A DNA stretch of 58,339 nucleotides. It comes from Candidatus Eiseniibacteriota bacterium. GTDB taxonomy: Bacteria > Eisenbacteria > RBG-16-71-46 > CAIMUX01 > WJJG01. Shown piece by piece: positions 32,487 through 42,968 of this stretch. Under the pieces are notes generated by a model. The model made no database searches. It was given only the letters and a program-made list of their open reading frames with translations, and was not told the origin of the DNA. Where the stretch lies: positions 1 through 58,339 of the forward strand of contig JAGMBO010000008.1 in NCBI GenBank assembly GCA_023129715.1, in the 5' to 3' direction. Positions within the stretch are counted from its first letter, which is position 1; each line of letters begins with the position of its first letter. The translations under genes were made by a program, and so were the position numbers.

Positions 32487-33669
32487 GCTCCAGCCCCCCT
32501 TCCGAAATCGAGACCGCCGCCTCCGACCCTGCATGCACCTCTCCGACGCGCACCATCATCGACCGCAGTCGCTCGCCCAACCGCTGCCAGGCCCGCTGCA
32601 ACTGCGCCGCCTCCCGGGAGAGATGACCCATCTCCTGACCCGCCCGGGACGCCGTCTCCGCCACCTTGCGAATCCGGGGCAGCCAACGATCGAGATTGTG
32701 CCGGCCGCCCTTTCCCCCACCCGTCAGGGTGCGTTCCAGGAGATCGAGGCTCTCGTCGATCCACTGACTCCACTCCGTCATCCGCCGCTTGATCTCGACG
32801 CCCTCTCGGCACCGCGCGCCGCGAGGCGTCACCGCCGTCCCGCCGCCGTTGAAGGCGGTGGCCACCTCGCCCCGCCACCGGCTGACACCCAAGCGCAGAT
32901 CGGCAAGCAACGCCAGCGGATCTTCGGGGGCCTCGCTCGGCGCCTGGGCTGAACGGGCTGTGCGGGCGAGGCGCCGCAGTTCCATCGCCAGCTCGGTCTG
33001 TTCGAGGAAACAATGCTCCGAGCGCCTGGCAATCTCATCGACCGAGAGCGTCTCCTCCCGCCAGTCCTGCTCCAGCAGACCTTGCAGTCGCGCGAGGCCA
33101 TCGCTCGACTCCCGCAGGCTCTCTGCGTGAAGGTCGAAGAAATCAAGCAGGCGACGGGTCAGCGGATGCGTCGTCCGCCCGCGCGGCCAGCCGGCTACAT
33201 CCAGACGGCCGGTGTGGGCCGCATCCAGCACGGCGGCGATTTCGCGGCGCAAGGTCTCCAGTTCCTCGACGGCGCGCACCCCGGCGCGATTCTGCTTCAA
33301 CAGGATTTGCACCCGCCGGCTGAGTGTATCGATTTCCCAGTCGGCCGCCGGCATGGCGGGGCCGCTCAGCTGGCGGGCGGGGCCGGCATCCATCAGGCGC
33401 AGCAGCCAGGTCACTGGGCGTGTCACCCGATCGCCCAAACGCAGGGCGAAGCCGGTGGCCAGCAGGAGGGCAACCAAGAGGAGGAAGAGAAAGAGGGTGG
33501 CACCCTCGACCGGGGCGAGAACTCCCGGGAGCGGCCCGGCGGGCCGCTCGAGCAGCCATATCCCCCCGACGCCGAGCACGACGACGGGGATCGAGAACGC
33601 CAGCAGCAACCGGGGGCGCAGGCTCGCGTGCCGCGCGCGATCACGTCTCCCGAGGCAGTGCCTCTCCAT
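32470..33669 (-). CDS. Membrane transducer-like protein with HAMP and coiled coil
   Basis: 399 residues. Two transmembrane segments (about 21-42 and about 57-80) enclose a very short periplasmic loop. A HAMP-like segment (DRVTRPVTWLLRLMDAG) leads into long helical coiled-coil sequence. The architecture resembles methyl-accepting chemotaxis proteins, but the conserved cytoplasmic hairpin tip that contacts CheA/CheW is not recognisable. ATG 33669 has GGGGGA upstream. It is the first gene of a three-gene operon with CheW-like and pseudo-receiver proteins and ends inside the start of the next gene. Confidence 0.75.
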   Translation of the reverse strand: MERHCLGRRDRARHASLRPRLLLAFSIPVVVLGVGGIWLLERPAGPLPGVLAPVEGATLFLFLLLVALLLATGFALRLGDRVTRPVTWLLRLMDAGPARQLSGPAMPAADWEIDTLSRRVQILLKQNRAGVRAVEELETLRREIAAVLDAAHTGRLDVAGWPRGRTTHPLTRRLLDFFDLHAESLRESSDGLARLQGLLEQDWREETLSVDEIARRSEHCFLEQTELAMELRRLARTARSAQAPSEAPEDPLALLADLRLGVSRWRGEVATAFNGGGTAVTPRGARCREGVEIKRRMTEWSQWIDESLDLLERTLTGGGKGGRHNLDRWLPRIRKVAETASRAGQEMGHLSREAAQLQRAWQRLGERLRSMMVRVGEVHAGSEAAVSISEGGLERDDSE

Positions 33670-34150
33670 GGCGATCCCCCGTTCCGCGCGGCAGAATGCA
33701 AGCTGCACGGTGCTCCGGATGCATTCCGCAGCGTCATCACCGGCAGCACCCCATGTGCAACGGCCGTGCCAAGTCATCTGCATGACCTGCGCGGACCACG
33801 CACACGGGACTCTGTCCGGTTCGGGGATCCGGCCTCCTCGGGTGGGACGAGATCCTCACAATCCTGGGCGCAACACCTCCAGCGACAAGGTGCGCTGGCC
33901 GTTAGCCGATCGGCTCCTATCCGCCACGAATTTCTGGCGCCGCTTGCGACGCGTCTTCGATCGCCGCGCGCAGTTGTTGTCGGGAACGCTCCCTTGTTCC
34001 CGCGCAACCCGTGGCACGCCCGTTGCTGAAGTCCCTGCTTGGAACCCGGTAGCGACAGGATGCAGCGACCCAAAATGGGTGTCAAGGGATTCCGTCCACA
34101 GGCCATCGGGTATCCGGCACGGACGGCAGCTTGCGCGGGAGATGGACACG
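33670..34150. other. Divergent regulatory gap
   Basis: 481 bases between the signalling operon (leftward) and the sigma-54-driven gene (rightward). It holds the sigma-54 promoter; I see no gene in it. Confidence 0.5.
34012..34027 (+). promoter_or_regulatory. Sigma-54 (RpoN) promoter
   Basis: TGGCACGCCCGTTGCT matches the -24/-12 consensus TGGCACGN4TTGCW at every fixed position, with correct GG-to-GC spacing. It lies about 125 bases upstream of the plus-strand gene starting at 34151 and nothing else faces it. Transcription would need an enhancer-binding activator not seen in the window. Confidence 0.75.
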
Positions 34151-34942
34151 ATGCGACCCCTTGAGAACTACATCGAGTTGCAGGGCAGCAATCGGGAACG
34201 CCGGCCGACCTATCACTTCATGATGAAGTGCCTGCTCTACTCGCGCATGGAGACCGGATTGGTCTCGAACAAGGACTACTACGATGAAGACGTCAACGTC
34301 TACATCGCCCACCTGCTTAACTCGTTCATCGATCCGAGCTACATCCAGCGGGCGGGCCGCTACCTCTCGAAGTACGACACCGAGGTCTTCGAGCGTCTGG
34401 GCGAATCGCAGGACGCCCGCCTGAAGTACACCCTCTACAAGACCAACGCCGACTTCCTGTTGGTCTCGCTGGGAATCTTCGACAATCCGGCGGTCGTCGA
34501 TCCGGCCAACACGGGAGGCGGCACGCACCCCGAGCGCCGATTCTGGCAACCGTCGGAAGAGGCCTATGTCGGCCGTGGCAAGACCTACTACCGGTTCGCC
34601 TACACATACAGCCAGCAGATCCACAACCCCCACGCGGCGATTACCGAGGTGCTCGAGAAGCTCAGCACCGGCTTTGAGAAGTACCTGCGCATCCTGGCGC
34701 ACATGCGCGGTGAGTATCTCAACCTGATGGACCGTCTCTCGCGCGGCGAGATCTACCACCTGGAGCGCCGCGTCGACGAGGCCCAGAAGGCGGGTGACGT
34801 GCGCACATTGCAGGACGAGTTCCTCGACCTGTTCCTCGAGTGGAAGAAGACGGGTGATGAAAGGACAAAGACCCGTCTGGAGAAAGTGGTTCGCCGAATC
34901 AAGAAGCTCGACACCGACTTCGCGTTCGAGTTGCCCAAGTAA
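34151..34942 (+). CDS. Conserved-looking cytoplasmic protein of unknown function under sigma-54 control
   Basis: 263 residues, start chosen by GGGAG 9 bases upstream (an ATG three codons earlier would sit on the ribosome site). No signal peptide or membrane segment. The sequence is helical and charged, rich in Tyr near the N-terminus ('HFMMKCLLYSRMETGLVSNKDYYDEDVNVYIAHLL'), with a C-terminal helical bundle (LERRVDEAQKAGDVRTLQDEFLDLFLEWKKTG). I do not recognise the family. The well-formed promoter and codon use argue it is real. A strong terminator follows at 35054-35096. It begins a monocistronic unit, so its role must be read from its sigma-54 regulation. Confidence 0.85.
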   Translation: MRPLENYIELQGSNRERRPTYHFMMKCLLYSRMETGLVSNKDYYDEDVNVYIAHLLNSFIDPSYIQRAGRYLSKYDTEVFERLGESQDARLKYTLYKTNADFLLVSLGIFDNPAVVDPANTGGGTHPERRFWQPSEEAYVGRGKTYYRFAYTYSQQIHNPHAAITEVLEKLSTGFEKYLRILAHMRGEYLNLMDRLSRGEIYHLERRVDEAQKAGDVRTLQDEFLDLFLEWKKTGDERTKTRLEKVVRRIKKLDTDFAFELPK

Positions 34943-35053
34943 GGGGCTGGAGCTGCCCGGTTCCCCTTCGCGGCGTCATCGCGGCGCCGTACCGGCCTCC
35001 GGCACCGACCCCGGCTCCCGCGGTAGCCTCCTGCCAGAACTCCCAGGAGCCCC

Positions 35054-35096
35054 CGCCCCCGGCCCCCGCATCAGCGGTGGGTCGGGGGCGGTTGTT
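35054..35096 (+). terminator. Intrinsic terminator after the sigma-54-driven gene
   Basis: CGCCCCCG (35054-35061) pairs with CGGGGGCG (35083-35090), with further internal GC pairing, followed by GTTGTTT. Confidence 0.75.
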
Positions 35097-35158
35097 TGCT
35101 CGGCTCTGCTTGGGGCGACAGGGCATCGGCAGGGTCTGTTGCAGATGAGCTGCGGCAG

Positions 35159-35272
35159 CGAAGCCCTGCGACAGACCCTCCCGGTCTCGCACGTCGGGAC
35201 GGACTCCGTGCGGTGAAATCGCACTCCGCCCGTCCCTCCTAAGAGACCGTCCGGGTCCGCCGCAGGGCTTCG
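35159..35272. ncRNA. Long rod-like imperfect palindrome, candidate structured RNA
   Basis: Five nested stems: 35159-35170/35261-35272 (12 bp), 35174-35178/35253-35257 (5 bp), 35182-35188/35243-35249 (7 bp), 35196-35202/35230-35236 (7 bp), 35208-35212/35220-35224 (5 bp). They are separated by symmetric internal loops (3x3, 3x3, 7x6, 5x5) and capped by GTGAAAT. It lies between the sigma-54 gene's terminator and the convergent guaB stop. It may be a guaB 3' structure or an independent small RNA. No known RNA family motif is recognised. Confidence 0.5.
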
Positions 35273-35292
35273 TCGCACTCAGCAGGGCAATC

Positions 35293-36771
<1,479 letters not shown>

Positions 36772-36887
36772 CTAAACCGGCAGCGGCCCGCCGCGCGCCT
36801 GGGCGGCCGGCCACCTGGCCGCAACCCGATTACAGAAAGGGCCGACGAAGCAGACGCCGGCCCCACTCAAAGCGCAGACGCGAGTGA

Positions 36888-37553
36888 TCAGTCTTCGTCC
36901 CCGGTATCCCAAACGAGTCCTTCGTACGGTGAGAAGTAGTAGTTCAACCCGATGCGCAGGTCGGTGAAGATGTCGTCGTCACCGAGCAGCGTCGGGTAGT
37001 CATCCGCATGCGTCGAGTAGATATAATGCACGGTGAGGTGGGTCGTACAGGTCACATGGTCGCTGACGTGGAATTCACTGACCCCCCCGAGATAGGCGCC
37101 TGGATCGGTGGCCTGGAGACGCTTGCTCGTCGCGGGGTCTCTCAGGAACTCCCCGTCGCGGCGTTGCCCCCAGACGTACACGCCTCCCCCGAAGGCAAGC
37201 GATGTCGTCGCACCCCACAGCTCCCGCAGGCGGCGTTCCATCCCGACAGTCACGGGAATCACCACCGTGGTCAAATCCCCCGAGTCAGCGTAACCGTTCC
37301 AACCGTACCCCGCCTCGATCGTGCCGAGCCAGGCCTCGTTGAAGCGATAGCGGAAGACTCCCTTGACCATCGGTCGGATCTGCGCGGTACTGCCCTCGAA
37401 TTCGCGGGCGTCGGCGTCCGCCAGCCAGCGCATCGCGCCGACACTGATGCCGAAGCTTCCGAAGTTATCGAGTTCGCCGCCGATGCCCGCCTGGCAGACC
37501 ACCGGAATCAACACCAGGAGAAGGCTTCCCCCGAGCAGACACAACCCTCTCAT
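36888..37553 (-). CDS. Small outer-membrane beta-barrel protein
   Basis: 221 residues with a signal peptide (MRGLCLLGGSLLLVLIPVVCQA). The mature part has amphipathic beta strands with glycine and aromatic turns ('LGTIEAGYGWNGYADSG', 'TSLAFGGGVYVWG', 'FTDLRIGLNYYFSP'), like OmpA/OmpW-style eight-stranded barrels. Unusually for such barrels, the terminal strand (LRIGLNYYF) is followed by an acidic 13-residue tail. GAGAGGAA precedes the ATG at 37553. The cargo or role is unknown. Confidence 0.82.
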   Translation of the reverse strand: MRGLCLLGGSLLLVLIPVVCQAGIGGELDNFGSFGISVGAMRWLADADAREFEGSTAQIRPMVKGVFRYRFNEAWLGTIEAGYGWNGYADSGDLTTVVIPVTVGMERRLRELWGATTSLAFGGGVYVWGQRRDGEFLRDPATSKRLQATDPGAYLGGVSEFHVSDHVTCTTHLTVHYIYSTHADDYPTLLGDDDIFTDLRIGLNYYFSPYEGLVWDTGDED

Positions 37554-37881
37554 CGTCGTTCCTCTCTCTGTGGCTCCGGGCCCCACTCCGGCAGGTGCCT
37601 TCGCCGGGCTGTCGCCCCCTGAAGATCTGAATCGGCGAACCGGCCTGCTGGGCTGGAATCGCCGCACTATATCGGCTCGTCCGGGCATTGTCAAGGCAAC
37701 CACCGGGAGGCAGTTGCACCCATTCCCGTCTCCCTTGCGAAAGGGCTCACCGAGCTCGGCTCACCGATCCCGGCGGCAACCGGCGACTGCCCTAGGATAG
37801 GCGGAAGACGCCCGGAGTGCGGCGGGCAAAAAAAAGGAGTTGCCCACTGAAATCGGGCTCGGCTAGGCTCAGGTCTCTCTG
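37554..37881. other. Gap upstream of the tRNA
   Basis: 328 bases between the barrel protein start and the tRNA. It holds the tRNA promoter candidate; no gene is seen. Confidence 0.45.
37840..37869 (+). promoter_or_regulatory. Promoter candidate for the tRNA gene
   Basis: TTGCCC (37840-37845), 18 bases, TAGGCT (37864-37869), preceded by an A8 run. It would initiate just before the tRNA. Confidence 0.4.
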
Positions 37882-37955
37882 GGCGGCGTAGCTCAGTTGG
37901 TTAGAGCAGCGGAATCATAATCCGCGTGTCCGGGGTTCGAGTCCCTGCGCCGCCA
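37882..37955 (+). tRNA. tRNA with CAU anticodon (tRNA-Met or tRNA-Ile2)
   Basis: A full cloverleaf: acceptor GGCGGCG/CGCCGCC, D arm GCTC..GAGC, anticodon stem GCGGA/TCCGC with loop ATCATAA (CAT), T arm CGGGG TTCGAGT CCCTG, discriminator A. CCA is not encoded. The acceptor starts with a G:C pair, so it is not an initiator (which has a mismatch at 1:72). The CAU anticodon could be elongator Met or the lysidine-modified Ile2; sequence alone does not settle it. Confidence 0.95.
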
Positions 37956-37966
37956 AGTTCCCACCC

Positions 37967-37990
37967 GCCGGCCCTTCCCTTCGGGCCGGC
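37967..37990 (+). terminator. Hairpin downstream of the tRNA
   Basis: GCCGGCCC / GGGCCGGC with an 8-base loop, 12 bases past the tRNA end. It also precedes the recJ stop on the other strand, so it may serve both. Confidence 0.6.
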
Positions 37991-38014
37991 CCGGGATCGC
38001 TGCCGCCGGCGGTG

Positions 38015-39733
38015 CTAGGCGCACCCCTCCCCCGTGACGGCCGCCGCCCGGACAGGCGCGAAGAGATCCGCGCCGAGGTCTCGGACCACGGCCTGCAGTG
38101 TACCCCGATAGTCGTTCCAGTTCAGACTGCAGACCAGATCGACCCGCTCTCCGATACGGCCGGTGAAACCCTGGGCGCCATTCCAGTAGACGGCCGAGAG
38201 CCCCGAGGCGAATGAGAGCTCGAGATGCGGCCCCCCTCCGCCGCGGCGGCCGAAGCGGCGGAGGGTCCGGATCTCTTCACCGCGCATGGCGAAACGCGGG
38301 CTGGGATTCCCGACACCGTAGGGCTCCAGGCCGCGCAGCGCCTCGATCAGGGCGGGCGTGGCCAGAGCGGGATCGATTTCCATGTCAACCGGTTCACTGG
38401 CAACGAGCGGCTCGGGATGCAGTCGCGCGGTGATCGACTCGAAGCGTTCGCGGAAGGCCTCGAGCTTTTCGATGCGCACACTCAACCCCGCCGCCATCGC
38501 GTGTCCCCCCCAGCGTTCGAGCAGGTCGCGGCTCTCGGACAATGCCTGGTGCAGATCGAAACCGGGTACCGAACGCCCCGAGCCGGTAGCGACTCCCTCC
38601 TTGGCGATCACCTGCATGACGATCGCCGGCCGGCCGAATTCACGTACGATCCGTTGGGCCAAGATTCCGTTGATGCCTTGGGGAAATCCGGGATCGGCGA
38701 GCACGACCGTGCGCGCCTCGGGCATCGCCGCCACCCGGGCGAGCAACGCCCCTCCGATCGACTCGACTTGCTTCTGCCGTCGACGATTCAGCTCGTCCAG
38801 CTGCAGCGCCAGAGCCTCGATGCGGGCCGGATCTTCCGCCAGAAGCAAATCGAGCGCCGTGCGGGCATCGCCGACGCGCGCGGCGGCATTCAGACGCGGG
38901 GCGATCTGGAAGCCGATGTGGCCGGTGTTCAACGGGCGGCCCGCCAGACCGGCAACCGCGCGCAGCTGCTGCAGCGGAGCGAAGCACCCGCGCGTCAGAT
39001 GATCGAGACCATGGCGCACGATCGCCCGATTACCCTTCCGCAGAGGCATCATGTCGGCCACCGTCCCCACCGCCGCCAGGGCAAGATAGTCTCCATTGAT
39101 CGCGATCGGCTCACGCCCCGCGGCGAGCGCCTGGCGCAGTCGGGAGAGGAAGAGCAGCACGAGCCCCGCCGTGGCGAACGCCTTGAAGGTCGAGGGGCAG
39201 TCGGGGTGGTGGGGATTGACCAGGAAGGTCGCCGGCGCGACTCGACTCGCGGCATCGATCGCATGGTGGTCGATCACGACGACATCGGCCCCCGCCTCGC
39301 GCGCCGCCGCCACCGGAACCTCGTCGAAGGTGCCGCAATCGAGCGCCAGGAAGAGACCGGCGTCTTGATTGGCGCGCACCGCCTCGAGGGGCATGCCGTA
39401 GCCCTGCGAGCGATTGGCCGGGGTGGCGGCGACGATCTCGCGGTGACCGAGCCGTCGCAGGAAGAGCGCGAGCTGAGCAATCGAGGTCAGGCCGTCGCAG
39501 TCGTAGTCCCCCGCCAGGACGATCTTCGATCCGCGGTCCACGTGCTGGGCGACGAGCTGCGCAGCCGACTCGAGATTGCGGATCTGCTGGGCATCGCTCT
39601 CGAGTTCCTCTAGACGCGCCTCGAGCCCCAACGCCTCGAGTCCCCGATTGGCAAGCAGGATCTCGATCAGCTCCGGGATCGAACCCGGCGTGTGGGGATG
39701 GGTGATCGTCCAACGGGTCCGGTACTTCTCCAT
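38015..39733 (-). CDS. recJ: Single-stranded-DNA-specific exonuclease RecJ
   Basis: A 572-residue DHH-family 5'-3' exonuclease in recombination and mismatch repair. The DHH motifs are visible: 'VLAGDYDCDGLTS', 'LALDCGT', 'VVVIDHHAID' and 'NPHHPDCP'. The DHHA1 region has 'SGRSVPGFDLHQAL' and 'WGGHAMAAGL'. A C-terminal OB-fold with 'LEPYGVGNPSPRFAM' completes the RecJ layout. ATG 39733 has GAGG a few bases upstream. The frame's upstream extension has no RecJ similarity. Confidence 0.94.
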   Translation of the reverse strand: MEKYRTRWTITHPHTPGSIPELIEILLANRGLEALGLEARLEELESDAQQIRNLESAAQLVAQHVDRGSKIVLAGDYDCDGLTSIAQLALFLRRLGHREIVAATPANRSQGYGMPLEAVRANQDAGLFLALDCGTFDEVPVAAAREAGADVVVIDHHAIDAASRVAPATFLVNPHHPDCPSTFKAFATAGLVLLFLSRLRQALAAGREPIAINGDYLALAAVGTVADMMPLRKGNRAIVRHGLDHLTRGCFAPLQQLRAVAGLAGRPLNTGHIGFQIAPRLNAAARVGDARTALDLLLAEDPARIEALALQLDELNRRRQKQVESIGGALLARVAAMPEARTVVLADPGFPQGINGILAQRIVREFGRPAIVMQVIAKEGVATGSGRSVPGFDLHQALSESRDLLERWGGHAMAAGLSVRIEKLEAFRERFESITARLHPEPLVASEPVDMEIDPALATPALIEALRGLEPYGVGNPSPRFAMRGEEIRTLRRFGRRGGGGPHLELSFASGLSAVYWNGAQGFTGRIGERVDLVCSLNWNDYRGTLQAVVRDLGADLFAPVRAAAVTGEGCA

Positions 39734-39983
39734 GCTCCTCGATCCTGTGATGTGTGATGCGCGTGCCGGCCGAAACCCTTCCACTCCATCATCCACCCCC
39801 AACCGCCACAGTCAACCCGATTGTGGAACGGAGAATCATGGTGATCGACGCCTAGCCCATTCTCCGCGTAGGAGTTGCGCCAAGACTGCTGTCGGCAAGC
39901 CATTGGGGTCCGAGACCAGGATTTCTCGTACCACAACCTTTTGGTTGGCGGCAGGACCCTCGGTATCGGATGCTTGACCCGCC

Positions 39984-40484
39984 ATGACCGACGAACTCCG
40001 CAAAGCCCTCAAGCAGGCGGGACTTGTCTCGCAGAAGAAGCTCCGCCAGGCCAAGCATCGCGATCGCGTGCGCCGCAAGGAGCTCGGGGAAGAGGGTCTA
40101 CAGGCCGAACAGGAACGCCGCGAACAAGAGCATCGAGCCGATCTGGCGCGGCGCAAGGAAGCCGATCGGGAACGTGAGCGCGCCCTCCAGGCCGGACGGG
40201 CCGAGGCGGATCGGGCGGCCAGAATCGCCCACCTCCTCCAGGATGCAAACCTGCTGCCCCGCGAGGGGGGCCCGCGCCGCTTCTACTTCGAGACGCCGGC
40301 GGGTGCGATTCCCTGTGTTGAAGTCAGCGAGTCGTTGGCGCAGCGGCTGATCCAGGGGGATGCCGCCATCGCCGACGCCCACGGTATCCTCCCCGTCAAC
40401 TTCGCCGTGATCTCCGGCAAGGCGGCCCGCCAACTGGCCACCCTGGAGAAGAGCCGCCTGCTGCACTGGAACGCCCGGACCTAG
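39984..40484 (+). CDS. DUF2058 (YaiL-like) protein
   Basis: 166 residues. An N-terminal 'LRKALKQAGLVSQKKLRQAKH' and a highly charged helix (R/E/K-rich, about 25-85) are followed by a small C-terminal domain ('NLLPREGGPRRFYFETPAGAIPCVEVSESLAQRLIQGDAAI'). This matches the DUF2058 family seen in Proteobacteria. Function is unknown; nucleic-acid or ribosome association has been suggested from the basic helix (inference). There is no strong ribosome-binding site. Confidence 0.85.
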   Translation: MTDELRKALKQAGLVSQKKLRQAKHRDRVRRKELGEEGLQAEQERREQEHRADLARRKEADRERERALQAGRAEADRAARIAHLLQDANLLPREGGPRRFYFETPAGAIPCVEVSESLAQRLIQGDAAIADAHGILPVNFAVISGKAARQLATLEKSRLLHWNART

Positions 40485-40845
40485 ACATCGCCGCTCAGGC
40501 TAGGCGGCTGCCCGCGGAGGTGGCACCGGGATGGCGGCGGCGGCGGGGCCGATCGGTGGTTGACCCCGCCTGGGTGGTCCGGTACTCTTCTCGTCTTGAT
40601 TTCTCCCCTGCCGATCGCTCCTTGAACGGCGGGGATTTCCGATGAGAGTCAGCTGGCGCCAACTTCCGGCGATCTAATCCGATCCAGCTTCTCGCCCCGG
40701 GCGCTCTGCGGGCCGGTTTGCGGCGCAGCGCAGGGTGCCGGTGGGTTCCGCGGGCCACCGCGGGCGCCGCGAGAGGGAACGGGACGGGCTCCGGGAGGGA
40801 CCAGCTCGGAGTGGGCCACAGCAAGTTGCGGGAGGCACGAGCAAG
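40485..40845. other. Gap upstream of acetyl-CoA synthetase
   Basis: 361 bases between the DUF2058 stop and the acs start, with the promoter candidate at 40560-40588; no gene. Confidence 0.45.
40560..40588 (+). promoter_or_regulatory. Promoter candidate for the acetyl-CoA synthetase gene
   Basis: TTGACC (40560-40565), 17 bases, TACTCT (40583-40588). The leader would be about 250 bases. Confidence 0.35.
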
Positions 40846-42804
40846 ATGAGTGAGGTCAAGACGGGCACCGTCTACACGCCCAAACCGGAATGGAGCGCGA
40901 ACGCCTGGATCAAGACTCTGGACGAGTACCGCAAGATCTACGAGCGCTCCGTGAAGGACCCGGAGGGTTTCTGGAGTGAAGTCGCCGAGCAGTTCCACTG
41001 GGAGAAGAAGTGGGACAAGGTCCTCAGCTGGGACTTCGACAAGGACATCAAGATCGAGTGGTTCAAGGGCGGGCTGACGAACATCTGCTACAACGCTCTC
41101 GATCGCCATCTCGACGAGCGCGGCAACCGGGTTGCCTTCTACTGGGAAGGCAACGAGCCGGGCGAGGAGAAGACGCTCACCTACCGCGAGCTCCACGCGG
41201 AGGTTTGTAAGTTCGCCAACGTGCTCAAGGCCAAGGGTGTCAAGAAGGGCGAGCGCGTCTCGATCTACATGCCGATGGTCCTCGAGCTGACAATCGCAAT
41301 GCTCGCCTGCGCGCGCATTGGCGCGGTTCATTCGATCGTCTTCGGCGGCTTCAGCGCCGACTCGCTCGCCGACCGCATCCTCGATTCGACCTGCGAGATC
41401 GTGATCACGACCAACGGCGTCTACCGTGGCGCCAAGGCGATTCCGCTGAAGGCGAACGCCGATAGGGCCATGAAGATCGCCCAGGAAAAGGGCGTGACCG
41501 TGCGCGCCTGCATCGTCACCAAGCGCGTCCCCGACATGGATGTCGAGATGCAGGACGGCCGCGACTCCTGGTGGCACGATGAGATGGAGAAGGCCTCCGC
41601 CGATTGTCCCGTCGAGTGGATGGATGCCGAGGATCCGCTCTTCATCCTCTACACCTCCGGGTCGACGGGCAAGCCGAAGGGCGTGTTGCACACGACCGGC
41701 GGCTACATGATCTATGCCGAGCACACCTTCAAGCACATCTTCGACTACCACGACGACGACATCTTCTGGTGCACGGCGGATATCGGCTGGGTCACCGGAC
41801 ACTCTTATATCGTCTACGGGCCGCTCTGCGCCGGGGCGACCTCGGTGATGTTCGAGGGCATCCCGACCTACCCCGACGCCGGCCGCTTCTGGGACGTCGT
41901 TGACAAGTACAAGGTCAGCATCTTTTACACCGCCCCGACGGCGATCCGCGCGATCGCGGCCCAGGGTAGCGAGCATGTCACCAAGCGCAGCCGCAAGAGC
42001 CTGCGCCTGCTCGGCACGGTCGGTGAGCCGATCAACCCCGAAGCCTGGCGCTGGTACTACGAGGTCGTCGGCGACCAGCGCTGTCCGATCGTCGACACTT
42101 GGTGGCAGACCGAGACCGGCGGGATCCTGATCACTCCGCTGCCGGGCTCGCATCCGCTCAAGCCGGGTTCGGCGACGCTGCCCTACTTCGGCTGCGAGCC
42201 GCTGATCCTCGACGAGAAGGGCAAGGTGCTCGAGGGTGCGGCCAGCGGGATCCTCGCCATCAAGCAGCCCTGGCCCGGTATAATGCGCACCGTCTACGGC
42301 GCCCATAAGCGGTTCAAGGAGACCTACTTCTCGGCCTTCCCCGGCCTCTTCTTCACCGGTGACGGTTGCCGCCGCGACGAGGATGGCTACTACTGGATCA
42401 CCGGCCGCGTCGACGACGTGATCAACGTCTCCGGCCACCGCATGGGCACCGCCGAGGTCGAGAGCGCGCTCGTCTCGCACGCCAAGGTGGCCGAGGCGGC
42501 CGTGGTCGGCTTCCCGCACGAGATCAAGGGTGAGGGCATCTACGCCTACGTGACCCTCAACGCCAGCGAGGAATACACCGACGAGCTGAAGAAGGAACTG
42601 GTCAAGCACGTCCGCCAGGAGATCGGCCCCATCGCCGCTCCGGACATGATCCACTGGGCGCCGGGCCTGCCGAAGACCCGCTCGGGCAAGATCATGCGCC
42701 GCATCCTGCGCAAGATCGCCTCGGGCGAGTTCAAGGAGATCGGGGACACGTCGACGCTCGCCGATCCGTCGGTCGTCGAGAAGCTCATCGAGCTGAAGGG
42801 CTAG
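40846..42804 (+). CDS. acs: Acetyl-CoA synthetase, AMP-forming
   Basis: 652 residues converting acetate, ATP and CoA to acetyl-CoA. ANL-superfamily motifs are present: P-loop '[12 protein letters not shown]', 'WGWVTGHSY' (as [11 protein letters not shown]), 'TWWQTETGG', 'GVWRTGD'-like '[20 protein letters not shown]', and the catalytic Lys in '[16 protein letters not shown]', which is also the usual acetylation site. Trp in the TWWQTETG context is the residue restricting the pocket to acetate in ACS. Start 40846 has GGGAGG 10 bases upstream. It precedes an OFA transporter, with a terminator-like hairpin in between. Confidence 0.97.
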   Translation: MSEVKTGTVYTPKPEWSANAWIKTLDEYRKIYERSVKDPEGFWSEVAEQFHWEKKWDKVLSWDFDKDIKIEWFKGGLTNICYNALDRHLDERGNRVAFYWEGNEPGEEKTLTYRELHAEVCKFANVLKAKGVKKGERVSIYMPMVLELTIAMLACARIGAVHSIVFGGFSADSLADRILDSTCEIVITTNGVYRGAKAIPLKANADRAMKIAQEKGVTVRACIVTKRVPDMDVEMQDGRDSWWHDEMEKASADCPVEWMDAEDPLFILYTSGSTGKPKGVLHTTGGYMIYAEHTFKHIFDYHDDDIFWCTADIGWVTGHSYIVYGPLCAGATSVMFEGIPTYPDAGRFWDVVDKYKVSIFYTAPTAIRAIAAQGSEHVTKRSRKSLRLLGTVGEPINPEAWRWYYEVVGDQRCPIVDTWWQTETGGILITPLPGSHPLKPGSATLPYFGCEPLILDEKGKVLEGAASGILAIKQPWPGIMRTVYGAHKRFKETYFSAFPGLFFTGDGCRRDEDGYYWITGRVDDVINVSGHRMGTAEVESALVSHAKVAEAAVVGFPHEIKGEGIYAYVTLNASEEYTDELKKELVKHVRQEIGPIAAPDMIHWAPGLPKTRSGKIMRRILRKIASGEFKEIGDTSTLADPSVVEKLIELKG

Positions 42805-42843
42805 GCCGGCTGCGGGCGTGCCGCACGGTGCCGCCAGAATACG

Positions 42844-42877
42844 GGAGGAGAGGGCTGCTTTGGGCACCCTCTCCTCC
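42844..42877 (+). terminator. Terminator-like hairpin after acs
   Basis: GGAGGAGAGGG (42844-42854) and CCCTCTCCTCC (42867-42877) form a perfect 11-bp stem followed by TCTTCGCTT. It would separate, or attenuate, acs from the transporter. Confidence 0.7.
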
Positions 42878-42968
42878 TCTTCGCTTCACGGAATCGGGGG
42901 GGGGCGCAACGCTCGGCTTCCAGGGAACGGAGCCGACGGCGTGAGGCCTGAGTGAGGGGAGTCTTGCC

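Larger units (their letters stand above)
34943..35292. other. Gap between convergent genes
   Basis: 350 bases occupied by the terminator at 35054-35096 and the structured palindrome at 35159-35272; no gene is seen. Confidence 0.5.

Noticed and set aside
40495-42867. 790-codon open frame antisense to acs
   Set aside because: It is the complement of a highly biased GC-rich gene; its translation is Arg/Asp/Val/Leu-rich with no family motif, and acs on the other strand is certain.
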